A DNA stretch of 64,000 nt from Candidatus Aminicenantota bacterium (GTDB lineage: Bacteria > Acidobacteriota > Aminicenantia > UBA2199): NCBI GenBank assembly GCA_026393835.1, contig JAPKZK010000150.1, positions 1 to 64,000 of the forward strand, given 5' to 3'. Position numbers and translations under genes: made by a program. Below the pieces are notes generated by a model, which saw only the letters and a program-made list of their open reading frames with translations, made no database searches and was not told where the DNA came from. Of the stretch, positions 44,373-53,919 are shown one piece after another. Positions within the stretch are counted from its first letter, which is position 1. Each line of letters starts with the position of its first letter.

Positions 44373-45932
44373 CTAAAAAGTCAATTCTTCTCTTTGTTCT
44401 TCCTCGGCGCTCATCAGGATGCCCGGTGCGTCGGTGCGGGGGCAGACATTCTCACAAATGCCGCAGCCCGTACATAGATCAGGCACTACATATACCTGTT
44501 TTACATTTACCTGCTTTCCATCGAAGTTCCAGGTGGGTACTTCGCGGAACCGGATGGCTTTTTCCGGGATAGGACAGTGTTCTTCGCAGACCGCGCAGTT
44601 GTAGCCGTCCGCATACGTATAACACCGACCCCGGTCTACCACGGCCACACCCATTTTGAATTTCTGTTTTTCTTTTAGCTCCAGCGACGCGATGGCTTTG
44701 GTGGGACAGACCCGGGTACACTTGTTGCAGGTGTATTCGCAGTAACCGGTCTGGGCGTTGAGGACCGGCGTCCAGACCCCTTCCATCCCGGTTTCGAAAA
44801 GGGCCGGCTGGATGAAATTGGTGGGGCAAATCTGCATACATTCGCCGCAGCGGATGCATTTTTTTAAGAACTCTTTCTCCGGGACCGACCCCGGCGGCCG
44901 TAAGAACCGGTGAAGCCTGGACTTGACCGGCGAGGCGATTTTAGGAAGCGCCCCTAAACACAGCCCGAAAACGATGGACCCCATGATTTTGCGCCGCCCC
45001 AGATCGATGTCAACCGCGGCGAGATTCTCTGTTTGAGGGATTTTAAGCGCGGCGGCGATGGCGTCTGTGGGGCAATCGCCCACGCAATTAAAACAAACAA
45101 CGCAGTCTGATTTCAGGTAATCTTCGAATGGACTGCCGTTGTAGGTGCAATTTTTGGCGCAGACTTTGCAGGATATGCATTTTTTATCGGGTTTGAGGTT
45201 GAACAGGCTGAACCTGGCGGCCAGGGCATACAAGGCGCCCAGGGGGCAGAGGTAGTTGCAAAAGAACCGCCGTTTGTACAGGTTCAGAAAGAGCAGCAAA
45301 AAGAATATGCCGCCGATGATAAAGGTCTGGTGGTATGCCCTTTGTTTAACGGTCAGGAGATTTTTCCTGGAAAAGTTATAAAAAGGTTTTAAGCCTTTGG
45401 CCACAATGCCTTCATCTTCGGCGCCCTTTTTCAAGGATTCTTCCAGCAGGTAATTAGCCGATGGGCTAACGATGGTGGTAACGCTGCGGGTCAGCAGGGA
45501 GAAGGGGTCCAACCACCCGCCGTAATGGACGCCCACCAGGGCGGAAACCACTACCAGGATGAGCATGATGTATTTTAATTTTAAGAGTTTCTTATCCACG
45601 CCTTTTTTTTCTTTTTTGGATTTCTTGAAAATCCAGGAAAAAAACTGGTTGACGGCGCCGAAGGGGCACACCCACCCGCAAAAGAAACGGCCCAATATGA
45701 AGGTCAATGCCAGGGGGACCAGGGAGAGCAGGAAGAGGGGGAGGATTTTGGAAGCGGCAATAAAATTCAACAGCAGCAATAGGGGATCGAAGTAGAAAAA
45801 GTAATCGGTATAGGTAAACGATTCCGCCCCTGACCGGCCGGCGCTCAGCAGGAGGTAAAAGAACAAAAGGGTAAAAACAACCTGGGCCATGATGCGTGCT
45901 TTTTGAAAATGTTTGCCTGTTTTTGCTTTCAT
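44373..45932 (-). CDS. Membrane polyferredoxin (NapH/NosR-like 4Fe-4S protein)
   Basis: 519 residues. Five or so membrane segments with the NapH-type cytoplasmic loops CGWVCPFGAVNQF and CNYLCPLGALYAL, followed by several 4Fe-4S clusters: CISCKVCAKNC, CVVCFNCVGDCP, CIRCGECMQICP, CNKCTRVCP, CAVCEEHCP and CTGCGICENVCP. It should pass electrons between the quinone pool or a soluble donor and an unknown acceptor. Seven nt after a DUF362 gene; the two form an operon ended by the 44276 hairpin. Confidence 0.88.
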   Translation of the reverse strand: MKAKTGKHFQKARIMAQVVFTLLFFYLLLSAGRSGAESFTYTDYFFYFDPLLLLLNFIAASKILPLFLLSLVPLALTFILGRFFCGWVCPFGAVNQFFSWIFKKSKKEKKGVDKKLLKLKYIMLILVVVSALVGVHYGGWLDPFSLLTRSVTTIVSPSANYLLEESLKKGAEDEGIVAKGLKPFYNFSRKNLLTVKQRAYHQTFIIGGIFFLLLFLNLYKRRFFCNYLCPLGALYALAARFSLFNLKPDKKCISCKVCAKNCTYNGSPFEDYLKSDCVVCFNCVGDCPTDAIAAALKIPQTENLAAVDIDLGRRKIMGSIVFGLCLGALPKIASPVKSRLHRFLRPPGSVPEKEFLKKCIRCGECMQICPTNFIQPALFETGMEGVWTPVLNAQTGYCEYTCNKCTRVCPTKAIASLELKEKQKFKMGVAVVDRGRCYTYADGYNCAVCEEHCPIPEKAIRFREVPTWNFDGKQVNVKQVYVVPDLCTGCGICENVCPRTDAPGILMSAEEEQREELTF

Positions 45933-45939
45933 GGTAATG

Positions 45940-46830
45940 TTAAATCTTAATCGATTTCAGGTTGATTTTGGAGATGTCCATCTGGCCCATTTTTCTTTCG
46001 AAGGCCGCGCGGATGAAGTCGTATTGTTCCGGGGCAGCGCCGAACACGTTTACAGCCACGACGTCGACTTCCATGATATTGGTGGAGGCGATAACGGTTT
46101 TTCTCAGTTCCACGTCGCTGACGCGGCCGCCGATGGGTCCGTTGCGCATCAGGATGCGATAAGCGTCCACGATATTGAGCCGGGGTTTGAAACCGTAACC
46201 CAGGTCGACGATACCCTGGCCCATGTCGCGGTGGAGTTTGCCGCGGTTCCCGCCCAGGATGCCGTAGAGGTTTTTCATCGCGATGGTTAAGCCTGCGCTG
46301 CCGTGGTGTTTTAGAATGGGGACATTAATCACTTTATCGACATCCAGGAAATCTTTAAACACCGGCCATTGGGTTACCCGTTGGCCTTTAAAATCATGCA
46401 CCACCAGGCGGTTTTCATCGGGGAAACGCACTTCTGCGCCCGCTTTTTGGGCTGCTTCCTTGATGCCGCTGCGGCTGTAAGTGTCTTCGGCTTTATGGCA
46501 GGGGTTGTCCATGACGATTACTTTTTTAGCGCCGGCGTTAAGGGCCATTTCCACGATGGCCCGTACGACATCCGGGTTTGTGCAGGCGGCTTGTTCGATT
46601 TCCCGGTTCCAGCCGATATTGGGTTTCACCATTACGATATCCTGTTTGGAGATGAATTTCTCCATACCGCCCAGTTCTTTCACCGCCCGTTTGGTAATCT
46701 CGTAGGGGGATTCGCCTTCTACTTTGACTACCAGGTCGCCTTTTGGGGCCTGGGCCATGCCGAGGAGGCCCGGGAGATACAATGATGATGATATCAACGC
46801 TGTTTTTTTTATGAAATTTCTTCGTTCCAT
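45940..46830 (-). CDS. DUF362 family protein with Tat-like signal
   Basis: 296 residues. N-terminus MERRNFIKKTALISSS is a twin-arginine signal. DUF362 words: VMVKPNIGWNREIEQAACTNPDVV, VIVMDNPCHKAEDTYSRSGI, INVPILKHHGSAGLTIAMKNLYGI and GIVDLGYGFKPRLNIVDAYRIL. More typical of the family than the copy at 18681. Upstream partner of the polyferredoxin; probably a redox protein carrying an iron-sulfur cluster or similar cofactor (inference from context). Confidence 0.85.
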   Translation of the reverse strand: MERRNFIKKTALISSSLYLPGLLGMAQAPKGDLVVKVEGESPYEITKRAVKELGGMEKFISKQDIVMVKPNIGWNREIEQAACTNPDVVRAIVEMALNAGAKKVIVMDNPCHKAEDTYSRSGIKEAAQKAGAEVRFPDENRLVVHDFKGQRVTQWPVFKDFLDVDKVINVPILKHHGSAGLTIAMKNLYGILGGNRGKLHRDMGQGIVDLGYGFKPRLNIVDAYRILMRNGPIGGRVSDVELRKTVIASTNIMEVDVVAVNVFGAAPEQYDFIRAAFERKMGQMDISKINLKSIKI

Positions 46831-46935
46831 TTAATCACCTTTGTTTTCAATTTATTTTCTTTTTATTTTCTTAAGAGAAAAAAATAACAGTATTGGATGT
46901 ATTTGTCAATATGAAATTTTTTGGAAAATTTTTTG

Positions 46936-46964
46936 TTGACAAATTAAAAAACTTAAGCTATATC
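46936..46964 (+). promoter_or_regulatory. Promoter of GG-leader peptide 2
   Basis: TTGACA (46936-46941), 17-nt spacer of mostly A/T, TATATC (46959-46964), about 70 nt before the peptide start, in a strongly AT-rich stretch. Confidence 0.65.
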
Positions 46965-47033
46965 TTGTACTGTATTAAAGCGAGTCATTTCCAGGTACAC
47001 TAAATAAAATAAACAAACAGAGGAGGTTACACT

Positions 47034-47225
47034 ATGACGAAAAAATTAAAATTAAACAAACGAACAGTATCCAATTTATCCCGGGAGGATTTAAGCGACA
47101 TCAAAGCTGGGGGACAGAGGGGTTGTTGGGAAAATCTCTGGACCATGTATTACTGCGAGATTGTGTATACAGGAGCCCCCCAGACAGATGCACTACCGGC
47201 AAATCTCCCTGAGGATATTTCTTAA
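47034..47225 (+). CDS. GG-leader natural-product precursor peptide 2
   Basis: 63 residues. Leader KKLKLNKRTVSNLSREDL...IKAGG has the same K-L-x-L-(N/S)-K...V/I-S-N-L-S pattern as peptide 1. The core has two cysteines in GCWENLWTMYYC, then a proline-rich end. AGAGGAGGTTACACT precedes ATG. The CW word after the GG is shared with peptide 1 (DCWTLY). No modification or export gene is adjacent; the flanking genes are DUF362 (divergent) and lhgO (convergent). Confidence 0.7.
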   Translation: MTKKLKLNKRTVSNLSREDLSDIKAGGQRGCWENLWTMYYCEIVYTGAPQTDALPANLPEDIS

Positions 47226-47273
47226 GAGGCAAACAAGATTCGTTCGAAGCATAAAACCTGCGCCTACTGGAGC

Positions 47274-48491
47274 TCAGGTCAGGTCGAAATTCCTGGCGGC
47301 GATAGCGGCGATTGTTTTGCCGATATTGATGGATGCAGTGGCCGCTGGGGACGGTGCATTTAAGACATGCACCATATTACTGGCTTCTTTTATACGGAAA
47401 TCGTCTACCAGGAAACCGTTGGGTTCCAACGCCTGGGCGCGTACGCCTGCGCCCCCGGCTTTAAGGTCTTCTTTTTCAATCTCCGGCAGCAGTCGCTGCA
47501 GCGCCCGGGTAAAGGCCGATTTGCTCAATGAGCGGTACATTTCGCCCAGGCCCATTTTCCAGTGCTTAGCGGCCATTTTCCAGAATCCTTTATAAAAGAA
47601 CATTTCAAAATTATCCCTGAAGGAGAAATCGTATTTTTTATAACCTTCACGTTTCATGGCCAGCACGGCATTAGGTCCGGCCTCTACTCCGCCGTGAACC
47701 ATCCGGGTGAAATGGACCCCCAGGAAAGGGAATTGCGGGTCCGGCACGGGGTACACCAGGTTCTTAACCAGGTAATGTTTTTCCGCTTTTATTTCGTAGT
47801 ACTCGCCCCGGAAGGGGACAATTTTTAACCCGGGGGCAACTCCACTCATGCGTGCGATCCGGTCGGAATTCAGTCCGGCGCAGTTGACCAGGTTTTTGCA
47901 TAGGATATCCCCGGCCGTTGTATGTAAAAGAATTTCCTTTTTTACTTTCTTTATCCGGCGCACCCGTGCATTCAGTTTTATTACACCGCCGTTGGTCTTA
48001 AAGATTTCCGCGTATTTTTCCGTTACTTTTATATAATCCACGATCCCCGTGTCCGGGACAAACAAGCCCGCTACGCCGGCGGTATGGGGTTCATACTCTT
48101 TTATTTCTTCCGGGCCGAGCCGTTTGATGCCCTGGAGTCCGTTGGCAATTCCGCGTTCCTGCAATTTTTCCAGGTTGGCGATCTCCCCTTCCGTGACGGC
48201 CACGACTATTTTCCCGCATCTTTCGTGGGGGATATCGTGGGTCTGGCAAAAGTCGTAAAGTAATTCACGTCCTTTGGCGCAGTTGATGGCTTTGAGGGAG
48301 CCGGGTTTATAATAAAGGCCCGAATGAATGACGCCGCTGTTATTACCGGTTTGGTGTGCGGCCAGGCGGCCTTCTGCTTCGATGACGATGATGGATATTT
48401 TCCCGGTATGGGACATTTCCATGGCCGTGGCCAATCCGACGATCCCGCCCCCGATAATGGCAATATCATATATCCTGGATTCTTCCGACAT
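47274..48491 (-). CDS. lhgO: L-2-hydroxyglutarate oxidase/dehydrogenase
   Basis: 405 residues, FAD-dependent DAO fold: IAIIGGGIVGLATAMEMS (dinucleotide motif), NSGVIHSGLYYKPGSLKA, VNCAGLNSDRIARMSG and PVPDPQFPFLGVHFTRMVHG, all characteristic of LhgO. Oxidises L-2-hydroxyglutarate to 2-oxoglutarate at the membrane, feeding electrons to the quinone pool. ATTCCTCC-type site (GGAGGAATC) precedes ATG. Confidence 0.9.
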   Translation of the reverse strand: MSEESRIYDIAIIGGGIVGLATAMEMSHTGKISIIVIEAEGRLAAHQTGNNSGVIHSGLYYKPGSLKAINCAKGRELLYDFCQTHDIPHERCGKIVVAVTEGEIANLEKLQERGIANGLQGIKRLGPEEIKEYEPHTAGVAGLFVPDTGIVDYIKVTEKYAEIFKTNGGVIKLNARVRRIKKVKKEILLHTTAGDILCKNLVNCAGLNSDRIARMSGVAPGLKIVPFRGEYYEIKAEKHYLVKNLVYPVPDPQFPFLGVHFTRMVHGGVEAGPNAVLAMKREGYKKYDFSFRDNFEMFFYKGFWKMAAKHWKMGLGEMYRSLSKSAFTRALQRLLPEIEKEDLKAGGAGVRAQALEPNGFLVDDFRIKEASNMVHVLNAPSPAATASINIGKTIAAIAARNFDLT

Positions 48492-48650
48492 GATTCCTCC
48501 AATAATTTATGTTAGTTTATTGTTTTATCAGAAAGTTGAGCTTGTGTCAACCCCAGGAGGAAAAATGCCCGAATGGCACAAATTCCAGCAAAAAAGATAG
48601 GCCACGGACGACCACGGACAAACACGGACTTTTATCTTTTTAAATTCCTA

Positions 48651-48679
48651 TTGAAATAAAAATCTATTTGCATTAGAAT
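48651..48679 (+). promoter_or_regulatory. Promoter of the hybrid sensor gene
   Basis: TTGAAA (48651-48656), 17-nt spacer, TAGAAT (48674-48679), 27 nt before the start codon. A short CACGGAC word cluster (48601-48629) lies just upstream. Confidence 0.6.
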
Positions 48680-48706
48680 AAACCCTAAGATAATCAGGGT
48701 ATTCAA

Positions 48707-51700
48707 ATGAGAGAAACGCATGGGTTTTTATTTATTATTTCCTGGCTCCTGGTAGGAAGTTTTGCCGGCGGTTATTTGTTCTGTCAGAACCCCGGCATGA
48801 AATATTCCCGGGATTTCACCATCAACGATTACAACCTACAACAGCAGAATTGGTGGATCGCCCAGGACCGAACCGGTTTTATTTATGTCGCCAACCTCGG
48901 CGGCGTACTGAAATATGACGGCGTTTCCTGGGATACCATTGATATACCCAATGTAACGGTCCGCTCCCTGGCCATCGATGATACCGGGACTATTTTCATC
49001 GGGGGAATCGATGAATTGGGCTTCCTGGAACAGGATTCCTCCGGCAAACAGGTTTATAAATCCTTAACCGGTTATATCGGGGCTAATAAAAAGCCCTTTG
49101 GGAAAGTTCTCGAAACTTACGCCGCAAAAGATGCCGTGTATTTCAGGACTTTAAAATATGTTTTCCGGTGGAACGCACGGAAAAATCATATGACGGCCAT
49201 TGCCCCTATAAACGGAAAAGAGTCTTTCGATCTTAAATCCTACTCACAGGTTTGCGGGGAAGCTTTTTTCGTCAACCAGGATAAGGTTGGTCTACTAATG
49301 GCCGAAGGGGATTCGTTCCGGTTGATTTCAGGCGGTGAACGATTTGCCTCTATTCCCACCATTTTCATGATTGTTCCATTTGGAGATCGGGGCGATAAAC
49401 TCCTTATCGGCACCAGGGAAGAAGGCTTTTTTATTTACGACGGTAAAACAGCGATCCCTTATCCTACCGGTGTGGATGAGTATTTAAAAAATAAGAAGGC
49501 GAACCAGGGTATAAAATTGAAATATCCCCCAGGCGATATGGCGATTGCAACCCTCCTGGGTGGAATGGTCATTATCGATGGGGAAGGGAAACGAAAATCG
49601 CTGTTTATGAAAGATTCGGGCTTGCTGGATAATAACGTGAAATACCTTTATGAAGATTCGCAAGGAAACCTATGGGCGGCCCTGAATACCGGGATAACGA
49701 AAATCGAGTATTCATCTCCTATTTCCATTTATGACGATCGTTCCGGATTACCCGGCATCGTATTATCGGTTACACGCCATTCCGGGGATATTTATGCCGG
49801 GACGACGCAAGGTTTGTTTTACCTGGATCCCGGGAACGGTAAATTTGTTCCTGTATCTCAACTGACCAGCGGGTGTTATTCGCTTCTTTCCATTGCCGAT
49901 TCTCTCCTGGCCGCCACCATGACCGGCGTCTACCTGGTTAAAAATAATAATGCCCGGGCCATTACCGCTGTCCCCGCCTATGTTTTAGAACAATCCCGGG
50001 GAGACCTCAACCGCGTATGGGTGGGAACCGATACGAACCTGGTCTCGCTGTACCGAAATCCGGGTAAAGGCAGCGATGAATGGCAAGAGGAGTTCAAGTT
50101 CGGAAAGGTGAACCGGGAAATCAGGACCATCGTCGAAGACCCGGATGGTAATTTATGGTTGGGGGCCAGGTCTTCCGGTGTTTTTAAAGTGGAATTATCG
50201 AAGAAAGATACGGTTACGGACTACCGGGTAACAACCTTCACTGGATCCCAGGGACTGCCGGCGGGTGAAGTGCAGGTATTTTGGGCGGCCGGGCATGTGA
50301 TGTTCGGCGCCGGGGGCGGTCTATTTCGCTTCGATGAAAAGGAAAATGCTTTTAAAAAAGACGAGACATTGGGAAAGGAAATTTCCGGCAGGTTAAGCTA
50401 TGTTTTCCGGTTGAAGGAAGATAAGAATAAATCTATCTGGTTTCATGATAAAGGGAAAAATTTCCGGGCGGTTCTTAAACCGGATCGGACGTATGAAATA
50501 ATCGAAAAGCCCTTTGCCCGGATCCCGCTTAGTTCCCAGGTCAATTGCATTTACCCGGATCCGGTGGGCAATGTGACCTGGTTGGCGTCCAACGAAGGTC
50601 TTATTCGTTTCGACCCGGCGGTAAACAAGGATTTTAATCGAGAGTATTATACTATTATCCGGCGGATATTGGTGAATGATGAGCCGAGGTTTTATGACAT
50701 TTATGCACGGCCGCCGGTCCCCGGCGCGGAAACTGGCCGTAAAAGTTCCCCGGTGGTTTTTCCTTTTAAAGAAAGAAATTTACGCGTCGAATTTGCCGCC
50801 CCGTTTTTCGAAAATGAAGCCGGGCTGCAATTCAGTTATTTCCTGGAAGGATATAACGATAATTGGTCCAACTGGAACAAAGAGAAGTATAAAGACTTTA
50901 CCAACCTTGATGCCGGTAGTTATATGCTGCGGGTCAGGGCATTGAACGTTTACGGTAAGACCGGGCAAGAAGCGATATTTAAATTTAGAATCCTGCCGCC
51001 CTGGTATGGGACATGGTGGGCGTATTTAATATATGTATTGTTTTTTTCCCTGACCGTTTTTTTAAGTGCTCGCTGGCGGGACCGGAGGCGGATCAAGAAA
51101 CTGGAACAGGAAAAACTAAAACTGGAGCAGCAGGTTAAAGAGCGGACCAAAGAGATCAGTCGCAAGAATCTGCAATTACTGGACCAGGCGGAGCGGTTGA
51201 AGGAACTGGACCATGCCAAGTCCCGGTTTTTCGCCGGTATTTCGCATGAATTCCGCACGCCTTTGACCCTTATTATCGGGCCCCTGGAACAAATGCTGGC
51301 GCAGGGAACGGGGGGTGAGACCAATAATAAATTGGGTATGATGCATCGAAACGCCGCCCGTTTGCTGAGCCTTATCAACAATTTGTTGGACCTTTCGCGC
51401 ATCGACAGCGGCAAGATGAAAATTCAACCGGTTTCACAAGATATAATTCCTTTTTTAAAAGGTATTTTATCCACGTTTGAGCATCAAGCCCGGGAAAATG
51501 AATTGCATCTGCGGTTTCTTACCGACCGGGAATCTGCCTTTATTTATTTTGATGTTGAAAGAATGGAAGATATCTTTTTAAATTTGATATCCAATGCCGT
51601 CAAGTTTACGCCCGCGGGTGGGGAGATTACGGTATCTGTAAGTTGTCTTACGGAGAAGGAAGAGGATTTTCCCCAGGGATTTCTTCGTATTTCGGTGCGG

Positions 51701-52804
51701 GATACCGGGACAGGTATTCCGCAGGACCAATTGAACCATATTTTCGATTTATTTTACCAGGTAGAGTCGAATAAGCAAAAGCACAAGGGGTCGGGGATCG
51801 GGTTGGCGTTGGTGAGGGAGTTGGTAAATTTGCATCATGGGAAGATCGATGTTCACAGCCGGCAGGATGAAAACAGTGGAACCGAATTCATACTTCGTTT
51901 TCCTTTGGGGGAAGTACATCTCCAGGAAGAACCGCCCGCTCAGCCGATAGCGCCGGACGCCGATACTCAGGAACCTATAATTGAACAAAAGTTTTTGGAA
52001 GTCAAGGAACCTTTTTTCCAAAAAGGTTCCTTGCCGCCGGAGGCAGCGGAATCTCCCAAAAGCACCATCCTGGTGGTAGAAGACAATCCCGATATGCGGC
52101 AGTTTATCCGGGAGTCGATCGAATCGTATTATGTTGTGGAGGAGGCCGGGGATGGGCGCGAGGGTATCGATAAAGCCCAGGCGTTGACGCCGGACTTGAT
52201 TATCAGCGACATCATGATGCCGGACATCGATGGTTATGAACTGTGTCGAACGATAAAGAACGATTTAAGGACCAGTCATATCCCGGTTATTTTTTTAACC
52301 GCCAAGGCTTCCGATGAGAGTAGGCTTCAAGGTTTGGAGACGCGGGCCGACGATTACATTACGAAACCGTTTAATAATCAAATATTACTCAGCCGGATCA
52401 AGAACCTGATCGATTTACGGCGTCAACTGCAGGAAAAATTTCAACGGCGCATGCGGTTGGAACCGGCGGAAATCGATGTTTCTTCCATCGATCAGAAATT
52501 CCTCGAAAAATTACACGGCGTCATCGAGGAATGTTTGTCTGATTTTGAGCTGAACGTGGAGTCGTTGAGTGAAAAGATGGAGATCAGTCGTGTGACTTTA
52601 AATAAAAAAATCCTGGCGTTAACCGGGGAGACGGCCAATGAGTTTATACGGTCTTATCGTCTCAAGCGGGCGGTGCAGTTGTTGGAGAAAAAGGCGGGGA
52701 ATATTACCGATATTGCCATGGAAGTGGGGTTTTCGTCATCCGCTTATTTTACCAAATGTTTCAGGGAAAAATTTAACCGCTTGCCTTCGGAATATATTGA
52801 TTAG
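48707..52804 (+). CDS. Hybrid two-component system protein (propeller sensor, kinase, receiver, AraC)
   Basis: 1365 residues combining all steps of signalling in one chain. After a signal peptide: periplasmic two-component-regulator propellers to about 680 (GTIFIGGIDELGFLEQ, GNLWAALNTGITKIEY, GNLWLGARSSGVFKVE), a Y_Y_Y domain (GYNDNWSNW, SYMLRVRALN), one membrane helix (about 778-797), a coiled coil, HisKA with His847 in ISHEFRTPL, ATPase boxes NLISNAVKF, DTGTGIP and KGSGIGLAL, a receiver with Asp1168 in IISDIMMPD, and an AraC HTH at about 1265-1360. Typical regulator of polysaccharide or other nutrient uptake. The linker before the receiver (about 1093-1113) is encoded by a dispersed hairpin repeat. 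Confidence 0.93.
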   Translation: MRETHGFLFIISWLLVGSFAGGYLFCQNPGMKYSRDFTINDYNLQQQNWWIAQDRTGFIYVANLGGVLKYDGVSWDTIDIPNVTVRSLAIDDTGTIFIGGIDELGFLEQDSSGKQVYKSLTGYIGANKKPFGKVLETYAAKDAVYFRTLKYVFRWNARKNHMTAIAPINGKESFDLKSYSQVCGEAFFVNQDKVGLLMAEGDSFRLISGGERFASIPTIFMIVPFGDRGDKLLIGTREEGFFIYDGKTAIPYPTGVDEYLKNKKANQGIKLKYPPGDMAIATLLGGMVIIDGEGKRKSLFMKDSGLLDNNVKYLYEDSQGNLWAALNTGITKIEYSSPISIYDDRSGLPGIVLSVTRHSGDIYAGTTQGLFYLDPGNGKFVPVSQLTSGCYSLLSIADSLLAATMTGVYLVKNNNARAITAVPAYVLEQSRGDLNRVWVGTDTNLVSLYRNPGKGSDEWQEEFKFGKVNREIRTIVEDPDGNLWLGARSSGVFKVELSKKDTVTDYRVTTFTGSQGLPAGEVQVFWAAGHVMFGAGGGLFRFDEKENAFKKDETLGKEISGRLSYVFRLKEDKNKSIWFHDKGKNFRAVLKPDRTYEIIEKPFARIPLSSQVNCIYPDPVGNVTWLASNEGLIRFDPAVNKDFNREYYTIIRRILVNDEPRFYDIYARPPVPGAETGRKSSPVVFPFKERNLRVEFAAPFFENEAGLQFSYFLEGYNDNWSNWNKEKYKDFTNLDAGSYMLRVRALNVYGKTGQEAIFKFRILPPWYGTWWAYLIYVLFFSLTVFLSARWRDRRRIKKLEQEKLKLEQQVKERTKEISRKNLQLLDQAERLKELDHAKSRFFAGISHEFRTPLTLIIGPLEQMLAQGTGGETNNKLGMMHRNAARLLSLINNLLDLSRIDSGKMKIQPVSQDIIPFLKGILSTFEHQARENELHLRFLTDRESAFIYFDVERMEDIFLNLISNAVKFTPAGGEITVSVSCLTEKEEDFPQGFLRISVRDTGTGIPQDQLNHIFDLFYQVESNKQKHKGSGIGLALVRELVNLHHGKIDVHSRQDENSGTEFILRFPLGEVHLQEEPPAQPIAPDADTQEPIIEQKFLEVKEPFFQKGSLPPEAAESPKSTILVVEDNPDMRQFIRESIESYYVVEEAGDGREGIDKAQALTPDLIISDIMMPDIDGYELCRTIKNDLRTSHIPVIFLTAKASDESRLQGLETRADDYITKPFNNQILLSRIKNLIDLRRQLQEKFQRRMRLEPAEIDVSSIDQKFLEKLHGVIEECLSDFELNVESLSEKMEISRVTLNKKILALTGETANEFIRSYRLKRAVQLLEKKAGNITDIAMEVGFSSSAYFTKCFREKFNRLPSEYID
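51983..52045 (+). repeat. Dispersed hairpin element, copy B, inside a coding region
   Basis: Matches copy A (20281): CAAAAGTTTTTGGAAGTC, then arms AAGGAACCTTTTT/AAAAAGGTTCCTT (52004-52016 / 52020-52032) and GCCGCCGGAGGC. It is translated in frame as QKFLEVKEPFFQKGSLPPEA. Confidence 0.75.
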
Positions 52805-52875
52805 CCACAAAGGCACGCATGTGTGAAGGCACAAAGGAACACCAAGGGGGGGTATTACAAAAAAATTCTTGGTGG
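52803..52875. repeat. Dispersed words forming an imperfect inverted repeat
   Basis: GCCACAAAGGCACG and CACAAAGGAACACCAAGG words face TTCTTGGTGGC across an A-rich loop. Same family as 21421-21513; it directly follows the hybrid sensor stop and could end its transcript. Confidence 0.55.
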
Positions 52876-53008
52876 CATTAATTTTCGTTCGCTTATCAAT
52901 TTTTATAGAAATTTTATCACCTGTTATATCGCATCGTAAATACCTCTTATATAATTCAACGCGATCATTGCGTATGAAATGATCGAAAATAAAAACAGGA
53001 GGTATAAG

Positions 53009-53446
53009 ATGTCGGACAATAGTAAAAAAGCAGCAAAAAGCGAAAGTAACCCCGGGGCCGTTATTCTGGAGATGATGGTAGATGAGAGTAAAAAAGACAA
53101 ATATAAACTCATTTTACCATTATCATACGGCGTGGAGTTTTCCGAGGTGGACGGGAAAGGGAAAATCATCTCCACTTCACCGCTGAAATTAAGCGGGACC
53201 AAAGCCGTTATAAGAACTCCCGGTTCGCCGGTTAAATGGAAACTCAGGGTAACCAGCCAGGTGGATTTCTCGGATACCGATCCCACGGGACAGCCTGTAA
53301 GTGTGGATGGCGATGGTTCCGGCGATGGCTTTAGCGATTGGTTGATGACAAGAAAAGAGGGCCTGGATGAAAATTCCCGGCAAATGGTTCAAAGCGCTTA
53401 CCAGGCCGCCACAAGAACCATCATTCTCCAGCAAGAAGGCGAGTGA
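53009..53446 (+). CDS. Uncharacterised 145-residue protein
   Basis: Start at 53009 (MSDNSKKAAK) since CAGGAGGTATAAG precedes it; an in-frame ATG at 52979 has none. No signal peptide. A lysine-rich start is followed by a beta-rich centre (YKLILPLSYGVEFSEVDGKG, SGTKAVIRTPGSPVKWKLRV) and a helical end (RQMVQSAYQAATRTIIL). Not recognised. First of three same-strand genes with family X copy B and the zincin protease (23-nt gap to family X), so probably part of the same unit. Confidence 0.6.
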   Translation: MSDNSKKAAKSESNPGAVILEMMVDESKKDKYKLILPLSYGVEFSEVDGKGKIISTSPLKLSGTKAVIRTPGSPVKWKLRVTSQVDFSDTDPTGQPVSVDGDGSGDGFSDWLMTRKEGLDENSRQMVQSAYQAATRTIILQQEGE

Positions 53447-53468
53447 AGACGAAAACAGGGCGAAAAAA

Positions 53469-53900
53469 ATGACCGCAAAAGAAGTGGATATAATCGTGAT
53501 GAACAGGCTGATAAAGGAAAAAAGGGATATTAATGTATATCATCACTTCAACAAGAGCGGTCATATCATTAGCAGCAATTCATCGCTTAAGCTGGGGATT
53601 AAACCGGCGGTGGATAACGATTATTTGCATATTTCCGTGCAGCGTGGGCCGGGACACCTGGAGAACTTTTGTGTGTTGGATTTACCGGCTTTTGTGGATT
53701 TCAGGTTTTCAAACACAGGGGAATTTTTGTTTATCCATTCAGGAGAGAGGGTATTATTACGAATCCCCCCGGGTCCCCCGTTATGGGAGATAAAAATGAA
53801 GATCCCGGCCCGTTCGCCTTTCCATACTTTAACAGGCGAAGGTCATGTCACTATCGGAGATGAAAATGAGTGGCCAGGTTATGTATTCGAAGAGGCGTAG
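53469..53900 (+). CDS. Family X small protein, intact copy B
   Basis: 143 residues from ATG 53469 (MTAKEVDIIV); an upstream in-frame ATG (53367) would overlap the previous gene by 80 nt. No strong ribosome site, so coupling to the preceding gene is likely. It shares with copy A: EKRDINVYHHFN, ISSNSS, NDYLHISV, RGPGHLE, VDFRF, LLRIPPGPPLWEIK and VTIGDEN. No signal peptide or cysteine pattern; probably a beta-sandwich. Located between the 145-residue gene and a zincin protease gene. Confidence 0.65.
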   Translation: MTAKEVDIIVMNRLIKEKRDINVYHHFNKSGHIISSNSSLKLGIKPAVDNDYLHISVQRGPGHLENFCVLDLPAFVDFRFSNTGEFLFIHSGERVLLRIPPGPPLWEIKMKIPARSPFHTLTGEGHVTIGDENEWPGYVFEEA

Positions 53901-53919
53901 AATGAAGGAAAAAAAATCA

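Noticed and set aside
47161..47595. 144-codon frame overlapping GG-leader peptide 2 and lhgO
   Set aside because: Overlaps two better supported genes, antisense to lhgO.
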